64,000 nt of DNA from Halomonas sp. M4R1S46 (GCF_025725685.1 NZ_CP107008.1:2356001-2420000); one strand, 5' to 3'. Shown: positions 9,750-19,774, numbered from the stretch's first letter. The notes: a model not told the origin generated them from the sequence alone. Program-made: numbers and translations.

Positions 9750-12347
9750 TCATGGCTGGTGGCGGTCGAGCAGTTCGCGGGCCTCCTCCCTCGCTCCGGC
9801 GTCATGGGACGCCTCGAGCAAGCGTTCCAGCAGGATCCGGGCCTCGCGCACCTCGCCGAGATCGAGCAGGTGGCGGGCCTCACCCAGGGTCGCCGTGGAG
9901 GACGCCGCGCCGGACGAGGCCCCATTATCCCCGCCAAGGGGCGGAAACGCCACCTCCTCCACCTCCCAGCGGGAAGGATCGCGAGACGACTCGCGAGACT
10001 GGGCGTCATCGTCCTCGCTCGGCGCCTCCCGCCCTGCGGGGGTGAAGTCCACGCCCGGCTGCATGGGCGTCTCCTGGCGCACGGGCGTCGCTTCATCGAG
10101 AGACGGCGGGCGATAATCGATGATCTCGCGCCCCTCCTCGCTGGTGCGGCTTGTCACCTGAGGCATCGGCGGCTCCTCGTTCCCGGTGTCGGGCGTCGAG
10201 GAGGGCTCGCTCGACGGCCCGGGCGGCGGAGCGCCGAACGCCTCGTCCCGGCCTGTCGGGACCGGCTGGTCACGCCCCTCGTCCTCGGCGCCGGCGTCGA
10301 CTTCGGGAGGGCGATAGCGGGCCAGGTCATCGGGTTCGCCGTCATCCGCCGCGGGCGGTGCCCGCGAGGCGTCGCGAGCGGCCTCGCCGTCGCTCGCCGG
10401 CGGGCCCGCCTCCTCCTCACTCTCGGGGGCATCGGGGTCGCCGAAGACCCGGGGCGGCAGCTCACTCGGCTCCGGGAAGACGGCACGCTCGCCGGCGGGA
10501 CTGGCGGCGGGGGCGGCATGGCGGGCCATCAGGCGCTCGACCTCGGCCCGGGTCGCCGTATTCCCGGATTCCCGGAGGCGCTGCGCCTCCTGGCGGGCCG
10601 CCGGCCGGTCCCCCTGCTCCAGCTGCACCTTGAGCAGCTTCAGGCGCAGGTCGTCGCGCTCCGGCTCCCGGGCCAATCCCGCTTCCAGCAGTTCGCGGGC
10701 CTGGTCGTAGCGGCCATAGGCGATGAAGATATCGGCCTCGTTGATGGCCTCGGCCTCGGGCATGGAGGCCCGCACCGCGTTGGCGGGGGGCCGCTCGGGC
10801 GCCGCGGCCGGCGTGGGCGGGGTGCGCCCTTGCGGGGTGCCACCGGACGGCTCGGCCACCTGCACCTCGCCGAAGGGGAAGGCCGGCTCCTCCTCTCGAC
10901 GCCGACGTCGACGCACCAGGCCCCACAGCGCCAGCAGGGCGGCCAACCCGGCACCGCCCAACAGCAAGGGTCGCTCGGTCGCGCCCTGGTAGAGGGCGCC
11001 CCACCAGGGCGGGGACGCATCGGCGGGCTCGCTGCCGGGCGACACCACGCCACCGGCCCCGGCACCGTCGACGCCGCTGCCGCCGGCCGCCAGCGCCTCG
11101 ACGCGCTGGCGCAGGGCGGCGAGTTCGCCACGCAGGTCACCGACCTCCTCCTCCAGGGCGTCGCGCTCGGCCTGCACCGCGGCCAGCGCCTCTCGGTTCT
11201 CCTGCCAGCGCCGCTCGAGGCGCAACAGTCGCTGATCCTCGCTCAGCTCGCCGGTGCCGGTGATGGCCGCGAACACGGAGGGATCCAGCCGCTCCCTTGG
11301 GGCCGCCTGCTGGCCATCGCCCTGCCCGCCGTCGCGGGCGGGCGCGGTGTCGGCCCTGCGGCCGTTACCGAGGCCGGCGGCCGCGGCCTCCGCCTCGGTG
11401 AGCAGCGTGAGCCGGGGGCCGCTGTCGGCGGCCTCGGCACGCCGGGTGGCGATATCCGCCGCCTCGTCGCCCACCGATGGGGCAGCCGCCTCCACGGCCG
11501 GCGTCTCGGCCCCGGCCACGGCTGTCGGCTCGGTTTCCGCCGAGAGCGGCACCTGGGCCGGCGCCCCGCTGCCGCGATTGGCCCAGGCCTGGTTCATGGC
11601 CTGGACGAGGTCGGCCGCCGCCTCGGACGAACGGGCGGCGATGGCCTCGCGGGGCGGCACCACGAGGGTGACCCCGGCGCGCATCTGGTTGATATTGCCG
11701 GTGGGGAACACCTCCGGATTGGCCTCCACCAGGGCCAGCATCATCTGGTTCATGCCGATGCCGCTGTCCGGACGCAGGCGACCGGCCACCGCCCAGAGCG
11801 TGTCCCCGCTGCGCACCCGGGCGGGATCACGGGGATCGGCGGGCATCGAGGGCGCGACGGCCCGGCGGCTCGCGGGAGCCGATGTCGAGGTGGCCTGGGT
11901 GACCCGGGTGTCCTGGCCGGGACGCGACGAGCCGATCAGCACCGGCATCGCCGCGTAGTTGGGCGGGTCAAGCAGCAGGGTCACCTCGCGGAACTGCCGC
12001 CCGCCCGGCCAGTCGAAGCGCAGCAGCAGGTCGAGCCAGGGTTCACGCACGGCACGCTCGGTGGCGAGGTCGAGCACCAGCTGCCCCTGGCGACGGCTGA
12101 CCTCGAGCTGGACACTGGCCGCGAGCGGCGTGCGCGTCAGGCCGGCGGCCTGGTAGGCCCCCGGATCGGCGACCGAGGCATTGAGCAGGCCGGCCTCCAG
12201 GCCCGCCGTATCGGTCAGCGGAATGCTGGCACGCAGCGGCGCATTGAGCGTCGAGCGCACCTCGACATCGCCCAGCCCCAGCGCCAGCGCCTGCGCACTG
12301 GCGGCGGAGAGCGAGAGCAGCATGGTGAACGTCAGCTTGCGTTTCAT
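9750..12347 (-). CDS. fimV: FimV/HubP-type polar organiser with LysM domain
   Basis: Large polar inner-membrane protein of the FimV/HubP family, which organises the cell pole (type IV pili and chemotaxis in relatives). Features in order over 865 residues: Sec signal peptide (about 1-23, cut near ALA-LGLG); FimV N-terminal domain; periplasmic LysM-type peptidoglycan-binding module around 174-222 (RSGDTLWAVAGRL); coiled coil about 367-420; one transmembrane helix about 457-477 followed by an Arg-rich stop; then a long acidic cytoplasmic region with TPR-like segments and a conserved C-terminal helix pair. The fimV-truA-trpF order matches Pseudomonas. No pilus genes are in the window. Confidence 0.92.
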   Translation of the reverse strand: MKRKLTFTMLLSLSAASAQALALGLGDVEVRSTLNAPLRASIPLTDTAGLEAGLLNASVADPGAYQAAGLTRTPLAASVQLEVSRRQGQLVLDLATERAVREPWLDLLLRFDWPGGRQFREVTLLLDPPNYAAMPVLIGSSRPGQDTRVTQATSTSAPASRRAVAPSMPADPRDPARVRSGDTLWAVAGRLRPDSGIGMNQMMLALVEANPEVFPTGNINQMRAGVTLVVPPREAIAARSSEAAADLVQAMNQAWANRGSGAPAQVPLSAETEPTAVAGAETPAVEAAAPSVGDEAADIATRRAEAADSGPRLTLLTEAEAAAAGLGNGRRADTAPARDGGQGDGQQAAPRERLDPSVFAAITGTGELSEDQRLLRLERRWQENREALAAVQAERDALEEEVGDLRGELAALRQRVEALAAGGSGVDGAGAGGVVSPGSEPADASPPWWGALYQGATERPLLLGGAGLAALLALWGLVRRRRRREEEPAFPFGEVQVAEPSGGTPQGRTPPTPAAAPERPPANAVRASMPEAEAINEADIFIAYGRYDQARELLEAGLAREPERDDLRLKLLKVQLEQGDRPAARQEAQRLRESGNTATRAEVERLMARHAAPAASPAGERAVFPEPSELPPRVFGDPDAPESEEEAGPPASDGEAARDASRAPPAADDGEPDDLARYRPPEVDAGAEDEGRDQPVPTGRDEAFGAPPPGPSSEPSSTPDTGNEEPPMPQVTSRTSEEGREIIDYRPPSLDEATPVRQETPMQPGVDFTPAGREAPSEDDDAQSRESSRDPSRWEVEEVAFPPLGGDNGASSGAASSTATLGEARHLLDLGEVREARILLERLLEASHDAGAREEARELLDRHQP

Positions 12348-12851
12348 GAGTTCCCTTGCGTCTTGTAAGCGGCCATCCCTCCGGCAACGCGCCGATGTGA
12401 ATCAAGGAGATGGCATGATCACTGTGTATCATATTCCACTCGTTGGCGTGCTACGCATGACGCAGGGCACGCCTCATGCTTTCAACGTACTTCATTCATG
12501 TGCGGGGTGCCCGTCTCGCCACTCACGTAACCTTCAGCGGAGGCACGTCCACGCCGACGTCGGGCCCGGGCTGGCCGACGTGGGCGTGTTGCAAAGCGTA
12601 TCGATGACTGACGGGCGCCCAGGCAGCCAGCTGGTACGCTCCCGGGTGGAGCCGCAGATGGAGCAGCGCAGGCGTCGGTATCGAGAAGGGCTTGAGGAAC
12701 GGGAATGATGCCTTTCAGAGCAGGCAGAGCGCGCGGCATCCATGGCAGCGACGGTCCCCGTGAGCAGACGATTGGGGGACCATCGCTTATAAGGAGGCCC
12801 TGCGTTGAGACTCGCCGGCGGGCGTCAGCGAGGTTCGTGACTCACCAATGC
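12348..12851. other. Gap between fimV and the sulfotransferase cassette
   Basis: About 500 bases with no convincing gene. The part next to fimV (12360-12450) is the likely fimV promoter region. The middle contains a 54-base copy of part of asd (12531-12584, listed separately). Small open frames here have no recognisable family. The relic indicates that this is the edge of an insertion or rearrangement. Confidence 0.6.
12531..12584 (-). pseudogene. Fragment of a second asd gene
   Basis: 51 of 54 bases are identical to 17112-17165 inside asd, in the same orientation (asd codons about 38-56). The similarity stops abruptly at both ends. It is either the scar of a second asd-type gene that once stood between asd and fimV (Pseudomonas has an asd paralogue there) or a short duplication made when the neighbouring cassette entered. 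Confidence 0.8.
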
Positions 12852-14135
12852 TCAGCGCGTGTTGCAATCGGGGACTCCGCTCTTGAAACTGTTCTTGAAA
12901 AAGTCTTCCGGAACGAAGCGGGCTTCGGTGATGATCAGGTTCTTTTCGGCATCCCAGACCATGTGACGTTCCCAAACCAGCTTGCCCTCCGGCGTGACTT
13001 CGAGAACACGTCCACCCTCCGCTTCGGCGAGAAGGATGTTGCCATCCGGCAAGGTTTGATGCTTTCCACGACGCCAAGTATAGAACGGCACCTCCTCCGA
13101 GCCCACGAACACCGTCTCGACGTCCGCTCCGTCGACAGGGCGAACCCGGCGAATCTTGCTGGACCCGGTGCCGGTGCCATTATCGAAGACAGTGATCGTG
13201 CCGTCGGGTTCGAAATCGGGGTCGTGCTGCTTGAACCACGGGCCATGTTGCCACCATTTCATGCGCCCGCTCTCGGGCTCGACGACGGCGACCAGGTTGA
13301 GCTCCCTGAGACTGATGAGTACGTCACCTGCCTCGAACATCGGAAAGGCGCTGGCCATATCGCCACGCAGAGGTTCGGCATCGTTGATGTGGAACGGGTC
13401 TAGCAGGTAGCTGATCTCCTCGCTGGCGTCTTCGGGACTGCGCGTCCGGATATTGAACATTGCCTGGTGCGCGCCGTCATCGACGGTGGTCATGTCCTCT
13501 TCGATATCCAGCGAATGCAGAAGCTCGCCGGAATCTTCGTCGATCCAGGCCACGCCGTTTTTCAGAAGAGTGACGAGGCGCCCTTCGCCATCACGCGAGA
13601 TGGAATGATGAAAAATGTCATTCCGTGTCCAGATTGGCTTTCCGCAGGCATCGATGCGTGCAATGACATTACCCGCATCGAATGTCAAGGCGAGGGAGCC
13701 GTCCTTGAAGACCTCCATCCCATGCAGCATGACATTCTGGGGTTTATGCTCACTATCGAGCCATTCGTAGTGCACCGGCCATCGGTGCACTTCCTCCCCT
13801 GCTCTGTCATACAGATGGACCACATGGAATGACTCATCCTGCTGCTCGCTCAACCCCGCAACGAGGACATACCCTTCCCTGGATGGCCCGCCTGAAAAGC
13901 CGCGTTCCGGCCCCGTATTGACCCCCCCGGGATCGACCAGATGCCGCGTGGGCTCCAGCGCGAGGTCATTCTTCCAGTTCGCTGCGACATCGAACAACGT
14001 CTCTTGCGCCAGCTTGATCTGTGGCGCCGGAAACCAGCCTCGCCAGGAGGAAACGGTGCCATAGACCATGGCAATGATCGCCAGCGACACCACGAACACG
14101 ATCAGACCAATACGATCCCACAACGATGATTTCAC
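12852..14135 (-). CDS. Arylsulfotransferase-like (ASST) membrane-anchored protein
   Basis: 427 residues with one N-terminal transmembrane helix (about 9-28) and a large periplasm-facing domain resembling the arylsulfotransferase (Arylsulfotran_2) beta-propeller family. Repeated blade-like segments are visible: MLHGMEVFKDGSLALTF, HHSISRDGEGRLVTLL, FHINDAEPLRG followed by GDVLISLRELN, and HQTLPDGNILLAEAEGG. Several His residues sit at the ends of such blades, as in PAPS-independent aryl-sulfate sulfotransferases, which use a catalytic His. It is the last gene of a three-gene set with a PAPS-type sulfotransferase and a small membrane protein. Substrate unknown. The family call is from motif recognition; an unrelated PQQ-like propeller is the alternative. 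Confidence 0.7.
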   Translation of the reverse strand: MKSSLWDRIGLIVFVVSLAIIAMVYGTVSSWRGWFPAPQIKLAQETLFDVAANWKNDLALEPTRHLVDPGGVNTGPERGFSGGPSREGYVLVAGLSEQQDESFHVVHLYDRAGEEVHRWPVHYEWLDSEHKPQNVMLHGMEVFKDGSLALTFDAGNVIARIDACGKPIWTRNDIFHHSISRDGEGRLVTLLKNGVAWIDEDSGELLHSLDIEEDMTTVDDGAHQAMFNIRTRSPEDASEEISYLLDPFHINDAEPLRGDMASAFPMFEAGDVLISLRELNLVAVVEPESGRMKWWQHGPWFKQHDPDFEPDGTITVFDNGTGTGSSKIRRVRPVDGADVETVFVGSEEVPFYTWRRGKHQTLPDGNILLAEAEGGRVLEVTPEGKLVWERHMVWDAEKNLIITEARFVPEDFFKNSFKSGVPDCNTR

Positions 14136-14168
14136 TGAGTAAACATCCTCATTGTCCGCGGGACCCGG

Positions 14169-15638
14169 TTACAGCGCCCGCTCAAGCAGAGCCGCATGAA
14201 GCTCATTAGCGCGTCGCACGAGATCAGCCGAGGCATCCGGCAATCGAGGCGGAGAGGCTGGCGCGCGGAACATGCTGGACGCAGCGAGGAAACGGTCCCG
14301 ATCATGAATATCAAGCGCTTCAGCGAGTCGTGGAAGCTGAATGTCGGGACGACTACTGAGCGCAACATGGTCGATAAAAATCGCCTCCTCCGGGGCGGTA
14401 TGCAGGACATGTTCATAGGCGGCGATCCAGTAGCGTAACCAGTAATCGACATGCTCTGCCCCCTCCGCACTCTCCGGGGCACCCGGAAAGGCGACAGGCC
14501 TGAGTGCGGCACCAAACTCGAAATGCCCTATTCCCTCCATGTATTGCTGCGCGAAGCGATCGCGGGCGTGGAGATCGCTGAAACGGGCATGCTGACGCTT
14601 CAGCGATGCGACCTGTGAGGCTGGATCACGGATGGGGATCAGCATCTGCGCCTCAGGAAAGGCGGCAGAAAGCAGCGGCAACCGCGCAATACTGGCGTTG
14701 TTCTTCGACACATAGCGTTGTGCGTCAGGCGTGCTCGCCACGAGTTTCTGCATATGACGGGAGAGGAACGCCTCGAATTCGGCATCCCGATCCGTGGCCT
14801 CCCAGAGCCCGATCCAGTCATTTTCGTAGCGCTCGCGCCAAAAGGCCATCCAGATCATTTCTTCGAAGGCCTCGGGGCTGTCGAAATCAACGGCGATTCC
14901 GTCACCATGGGCGCGTTCGGCCTTCTCGCCAGCCTTGCGGAACATGCTCGAGAAGCGTCCCCAGAGTAGCGGGGCCATGGTGAAGGGCATGTTGCGATAG
15001 GTGGTGGAAGCGAATTCCTTCTGCCGGGCCAGCAGCTCCAGCAGAATGGTCGTCCCGGCGCGTGGCAGCGAGGTGATCAAGAGCGGCCGTCCGGTTCGGG
15101 TCGCTGCGATCTTGTTCCGCCATAACCGATCCTCGATCGACGACAGCGAGATCTGCAGCCCCGGCGACGAAAACGCATAATTGTGCAGCGCCTTGTCGAG
15201 TGTCGAATAAGGCACTTCCTCCCGGGTGGTTGCGCCTTCCTTGTTGGCAGCGCCGGTTCGCCCACCCAGCCTGCTGAAGACGAACCATAACGCCACAGCA
15301 CCAACGGACGACCACAGGATGAAGGGCCAACTCGTGGCAGTCGCCATCGCCTGATCGAGACTGAACAGTCCGAACAGGGCGCCACCTGCCACAAAAAGCG
15401 TCGCGCACAAGCACGCCGCCAAGCCGATGGCAACCAGGATCACGAAGCTTTTCAATAGCGACAGCGAGGCACGCTGGACGTGTCGTTCCTTGACGTCATC
15501 GCTCAAATCAGGATCTGCGATCACTCCAATCGCGTCCTGTGCGGTCCTTACGGCATGGGCAGCGTGGCGCTGTACTTCCAACCCGCGCAAGACAGCGATG
15601 AAGGCGACGAGCCCCGCGACGAGGGCTACCAATGCCAT
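14169..15638 (-). CDS. Membrane-anchored sulfotransferase family protein
   Basis: 489 residues. The N-terminal 125 residues carry three hydrophobic segments (about 1-18, 62-92, 104-121). From about residue 185 there is a cytosolic-type PAPS sulfotransferase domain: the 5'-phosphosulfate loop LLITSLPRAGTTILLELL (about 186-203) and a 3'-phosphate segment LIPIRDPASQVASLKRQHA. It should move sulfate from PAPS to a hydroxyl or amine of a membrane-proximal acceptor such as a glycolipid or glycan; the acceptor is not predictable. The start ATG shares one base with the stop of the small upstream gene (TGATG), and the ASST-like gene follows after 33 bases, so the three look like one operon. Confidence 0.82.
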   Translation of the reverse strand: MALVALVAGLVAFIAVLRGLEVQRHAAHAVRTAQDAIGVIADPDLSDDVKERHVQRASLSLLKSFVILVAIGLAACLCATLFVAGGALFGLFSLDQAMATATSWPFILWSSVGAVALWFVFSRLGGRTGAANKEGATTREEVPYSTLDKALHNYAFSSPGLQISLSSIEDRLWRNKIAATRTGRPLLITSLPRAGTTILLELLARQKEFASTTYRNMPFTMAPLLWGRFSSMFRKAGEKAERAHGDGIAVDFDSPEAFEEMIWMAFWRERYENDWIGLWEATDRDAEFEAFLSRHMQKLVASTPDAQRYVSKNNASIARLPLLSAAFPEAQMLIPIRDPASQVASLKRQHARFSDLHARDRFAQQYMEGIGHFEFGAALRPVAFPGAPESAEGAEHVDYWLRYWIAAYEHVLHTAPEEAIFIDHVALSSRPDIQLPRLAEALDIHDRDRFLAASSMFRAPASPPRLPDASADLVRRANELHAALLERAL

Positions 15639-15910
15639 CAGTGGGTATTGCCGGAGTCGTCGATGCCATCACGTGAGTCGGTCGCGACTCGCGCATCACC
15701 AGTACGCGCCGCGCGCTTTTTCCGCATCACGCGCTTCAGCGGGTACCAGACGAAGCCGACCACGGCCAGCAGGACCGCAGCGATCACTGCGACCATCGTG
15801 CCGATGGCGGTAAGACCAGCTCCCGGTCCCACATAGGCAAGCGTCGGAACGGTGTATGCACTTGCAGCGACGAACAGCAGACAAGCAAGGCGGGAAGCCC
15901 GTGTGAACAT
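15638..15910 (-). CDS. Small membrane protein with YVGPGAGL motif
   Basis: 90 residues. A signal-like helix (about 6-24, ending TLAYVGPGAG) is followed by a Gly/Ala/Val-rich transmembrane helix (about 28-55), a short basic stretch (KRVMRKKRAAR) and a polar tail. The ATG at 15910 is chosen because it begins a normal signal sequence; the frame further upstream overlaps asd and is not coding. Proteins with this GPGAG-helix architecture recur next to envelope-modifying enzymes, but I know no biochemical role. It is translationally coupled to the sulfotransferase, so it may be a membrane partner or chaperone of that enzyme. Confidence 0.75.
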   Translation of the reverse strand: MFTRASRLACLLFVAASAYTVPTLAYVGPGAGLTAIGTMVAVIAAVLLAVVGFVWYPLKRVMRKKRAARTGDARVATDSRDGIDDSGNTH

Positions 15911-16105
15911 GGTGTCTCTCCCTAGAACTGGAACTGAGCCACCCTGCGTACAGCTGGTTATTATGTGGACGAACTGATTTGTGGACACTGGCGGTGAATA
16001 GCGGGTTCCCGACGCCCCTGGTAAAAATGTTATTGAACCGTAACAGAATTTTCGGAGCCCCTCCCCTCGATCCGGTGGCCAGCCGAGATCCCGCCCAACG
16101 AAAAC

Positions 16106-16137
16106 GCGGGACGCCTCCCCGAGGGGAGGCGTCCCGC
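16106..16137 (-). terminator. Intrinsic terminator after asd
   Basis: 15-bp perfect GC-rich inverted repeat (16106-16120 with 16123-16137) followed on the minus strand by CGTTTTCG. It lies 28 bases past the asd stop and separates asd from the sulfotransferase cassette. The remaining gap (15911-16105) shows nothing else clear and probably holds the cassette promoter. Confidence 0.88.
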
Positions 16138-16164
16138 GTCCGGTGAATAAGGCCTCAGGCCTTG

Positions 16165-17277
16165 TTATTGCTCGCGCAGGATCTTGAGCATCCGCTTGAG
16201 CGGCTCGGCGGCCCCCCACAGCAGCTGGTCGCCGACGCTGAAGGCGGACAGATACTCGCCGCCCATGGCCAGCTTGCGCAGCCGGCCCACCGGCACGTCC
16301 AGGGTGCCGGTGGCGACGGCCGGGGTCAGGCCGTCGATGGTGGCGTCCTTGTCGTTGGGGATCAGCTTGACCCAGTCGTTGTGGGTCGCGATGCGCTCTT
16401 CGATCTCGTCGAGCGGCACGTCGTGCTTGAGCTTGATGGTGAACGCCTGGCTGTGGGAACGCATGGCGCCGATACGCACGCACAGGCCGTCGATGGGCAC
16501 CGGGTTGTCCTGCAGGCCGAGGATCTTGTTGGTCTCGACGTTGCCCTTCCACTCCTCGCGGCTCTGGCCGTTGTCGAGCTTGGAGTCGATCCAGGGCAGC
16601 AGGCTGCCGGCCAGCGGCGCACCGAAGTTGTCGACCGGGAAGTCGCCGCCGCGCATGGCCGCGGTGACCTTGTGGTCGATGTCGAGGATGGCGCTGGACG
16701 GATCACTCAGCTCACCGGCCACGCTGTCCCGCAGCGCGCCCATCTGGTTGAGCAGCTCACGCATGTGCTTGGCACCGGAGCCCGAAGCGGCCTGATAGGT
16801 CATGGAGGTCATCCACTCGATCATGTCCGCCTCGAAGAGCCCGCCCAGGCCCATCAGCATCAGGCTGACCGTGCAATTGCCACCGCAGAAGGTCTTGGTG
16901 CCGCGCGCCAGCTGCTCGTCGATGACCTTGCGGTTGACCGGGTCGAGCACGATGGTGGCGTCATCCGCCATGCGCAGGGTGCTGGCGGCGTCGATCCAGT
17001 AGCCCTTCCAGCCACCGCCCCGCAGATCCTCGTAGACCTTCTTGGTGTAGTCGCCGCCCTGACAGGTGACCACCACGTCCAGGGCCTTGAGGGCCTCGAT
17101 GTCGAAGGCATCCTTCAGCGGAGGCACGTCCACACCGACGTCGGGCCCGGCCTGGCCGACCTGGGAGGTGGTGAAGAAGACCGGCTCGATGCCGTTGAAA
17201 TCCCCGTCTTCCACCATCCGCTGCATGAGCACGGAGCCCACCATGCCACGCCATCCGACGAAACCGACTTTCAACAT
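16165..17277 (-). CDS. asd: Aspartate-semialdehyde dehydrogenase
   Basis: NADPH enzyme that reduces aspartyl phosphate to aspartate semialdehyde, the branch point to lysine/diaminopimelate, threonine and methionine. The ATG at 17277 gives 370 residues (E. coli 367), and a GGAGGA site lies six bases upstream. The Rossmann start is VGFVGWRGMVGS. The active-site Cys is Cys135 in GGNCTVSLM, the same number as in E. coli. It is cut off from leuB by an inserted IS element and from fimV by the sulfotransferase cassette, although these genes are neighbours in related genomes. Confidence 0.97.
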   Translation of the reverse strand: MLKVGFVGWRGMVGSVLMQRMVEDGDFNGIEPVFFTTSQVGQAGPDVGVDVPPLKDAFDIEALKALDVVVTCQGGDYTKKVYEDLRGGGWKGYWIDAASTLRMADDATIVLDPVNRKVIDEQLARGTKTFCGGNCTVSLMLMGLGGLFEADMIEWMTSMTYQAASGSGAKHMRELLNQMGALRDSVAGELSDPSSAILDIDHKVTAAMRGGDFPVDNFGAPLAGSLLPWIDSKLDNGQSREEWKGNVETNKILGLQDNPVPIDGLCVRIGAMRSHSQAFTIKLKHDVPLDEIEERIATHNDWVKLIPNDKDATIDGLTPAVATGTLDVPVGRLRKLAMGGEYLSAFSVGDQLLWGAAEPLKRMLKILREQ

Positions 17278-17470
17278 GTGAAGTCCTCCAGAAAAGAATG
17301 AACCCATGAGTATACAGGAAGCGGAGCCGCTGATAAGCGGCCAGGCCCGTAGGGGGCAGGGCAATCGCAGTTGGGTGGCGAGGGGCGCCGGGAACAGGTC
17401 GTAGAGGGGGTCCTACGCCAAGGATGGCGTCGGTAGCGCCCAGGGAGGGGTTCACAGCGCCCCCTCCTAG

Positions 17471-18380
17471 GCTTTGTCCGAAAACTCGAATTTGCTAATG
17501 TCACCTATGCCTCAGCAGCATAGGTGACCCATGGCAGGACGCTACGAGATCTCCGACAACGGCTGGGCCCTCATCGAAGACATCGTCTCGCCGCCGCAGA
17601 GGACGGGCCGTCCCCGTCGCGATGACCGCCAGGTGTTGAACGGCATCTTCTGGATCCTCTGCTCGGGCGCCAAGTGGCGAGACCTGCCAGAGCGCTACGG
17701 CCCCTGGAAGACCGTCTATGACCGTTTCCGTCAGTGGCGCGATGATGGCACCTTCGAGGCAATTCTGGCGCGCCTCCAACTTCGCCTGCGAGAGGATGGC
17801 CTGATGGATCTGGACACCTGGATGATCGATTCGACATCGATCCGCGCCACCCGGGCCGCCTCTGGGGGCGGCAAAAAGGGGGACAGCACGAACCCGTAGA
17901 CCATGCCCTGGGACGGAGTAGAGGCGGCCTGACGACCAAGATCCACATGCTCTGTGACCGGCATGGTTGGCCGCTGACCTTCACGCTGTCGCCGGGACAG
18001 GACTCGGATACGCGGCACTTCATTCCCACCATGGAGAACGTTCATCTGCCTGGGGCCAAGGGCAGGCCTCGCAAGCGTTGCCGCTTCATCGTGGCGGACA
18101 AGGGCTACGATAGCGACCCGCTTCGCCGCTACTGCGACCGGCATCGCATGAAGCCGATCATTGCCCGGCGCAAGATGAAGCGAAAACCGCGCCCTGGTGC
18201 TCCGAGGGGCTTTGACAAGCCCCGGTATCGGGAGCGAAACATCATTGAGCGCTGCTTCGGTTGGATCAAAGAACTACGCCGGGTCTGCACCCGTTACGAC
18301 AAGTTGGCCAGCAGCTTCCGGGCCATGGTATGCCTGGCGTGCATAGACCGCTGCCTACGTGCCGACTTTCCAGACAGAAC
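17471..18380 (+). mobile_element. IS5-family (IS427-like) insertion sequence, copy 1
   Basis: 910-bp element flanked by a CTAG target duplication (17467-17470 and 18381-18384), which fits the YTAR target of IS5/IS427-type elements. The terminal inverted repeats are imperfect: GCTTTGTCCGAAAACTCG at the left and GTTCTGTCTGGAAAGTCG read inward from the right. It carries one transposase split over two frames. It is inserted in an intergenic repeat between leuB and asd. A near-identical copy in inverse orientation lies at 60843-61746. Confidence 0.93.
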
Positions 18381-18384
18381 CTAG
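17531..18384 (+). CDS. IS5-family transposase, two frames joined by predicted -1 frameshift
   Basis: Frame 1 (17531-17899, 122 residues) has the N-terminal domain (YEISDNGWALIEDI) and a first Asp (DLDTWMIDSTSIRA). Frame 2 supplies the rest, with the second Asp in FIVADKGYDSDPLR and the Glu region RERNIIERCFGWIK of the DDE catalytic core. The junction is the run AAAAAGGGGG at 17874-17883. A -1 slip there gives GGGKKG-GQHEPVDHALGRS and an unbroken protein. The TAG stop (18382-18384) lies in the duplicated target CTAG, not in the element. A full-length fusion of about 284 residues fits the family. Confidence 0.88.
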
Positions 18385-18436
18385 ACCTGTCGCCGGATCA
18401 GCCCCGAGTGGCAACGCTAACTGCGATAGCCCTGCC

Positions 18437-18513
18437 GTAGGGGGATAAGCGTCAGCGCATCCAGCGGGGGCGCTGCCATCGTAATGGATGCGCTCGCAAG
18501 CTCGCTTATCCCC

Positions 18514-18517
<4 letters not shown>
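18437..18517. repeat. Long interrupted inverted repeat at the leuB 3' end
   Basis: Outer arms of 15 perfect bases (18437-18451 and 18503-18517) enclose a second 10-base pair of arms (18454-18463 and 18485-18494). The right outer arm overlaps the leuB stop codon. The structure could stop transcription or protect the mRNA end. It has no T-run, so it may instead be a REP-like palindromic unit. Confidence 0.7.
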
Positions 18518-19593
<1,076 letters not shown>

Positions 19594-19628
19594 CGTGTCT
19601 TCCTTGTGTCCTTACAGCCGGGCAACGA

Positions 19629-19739
19629 AGGGGCGCCGGGGGCAGGCCGAAGAGGAGGTCCTACGCCAGGGATGGCGTCGGAAGCGCCCAGGGATGGGTT
19701 CACAGCGCCTCCTCGCAGGCCTGCCGCCGGATCAGCCCC
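19629..19739 (+). repeat. Dispersed intergenic repeat, copy B (intact)
   Basis: The most complete, uninterrupted copy, filling most of the leuD-leuB gap. It contains AGGGGCGCCGGG at the left, a small hairpin (ACGCCA...TGGCGT) in the middle and GCCGCCGGATCAGCCCC at the right. It matches copy A (17381-18405) directly and copy C (21980-22162) in inverse orientation. Confidence 0.85.
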
Positions 19740-19774
19740 GTCATCCGGCCGATAGCAGCGTGAATACGTCGGGC

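Larger units (their letters stand above)
17381..18405 (+). repeat. Dispersed intergenic repeat, copy A, split by IS insertion
   Basis: The left part 17381-17470 and right part 18381-18405 together match 19629-19739 (copy B) almost base for base, including the core ACGCCA...TGGCGT small hairpin and the end CGCCGGATCAGCCCC. Removing 17471-18380 and one CTAG restores a repeat of the same length as copy B, which fixes the IS insertion point exactly. Confidence 0.85.
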
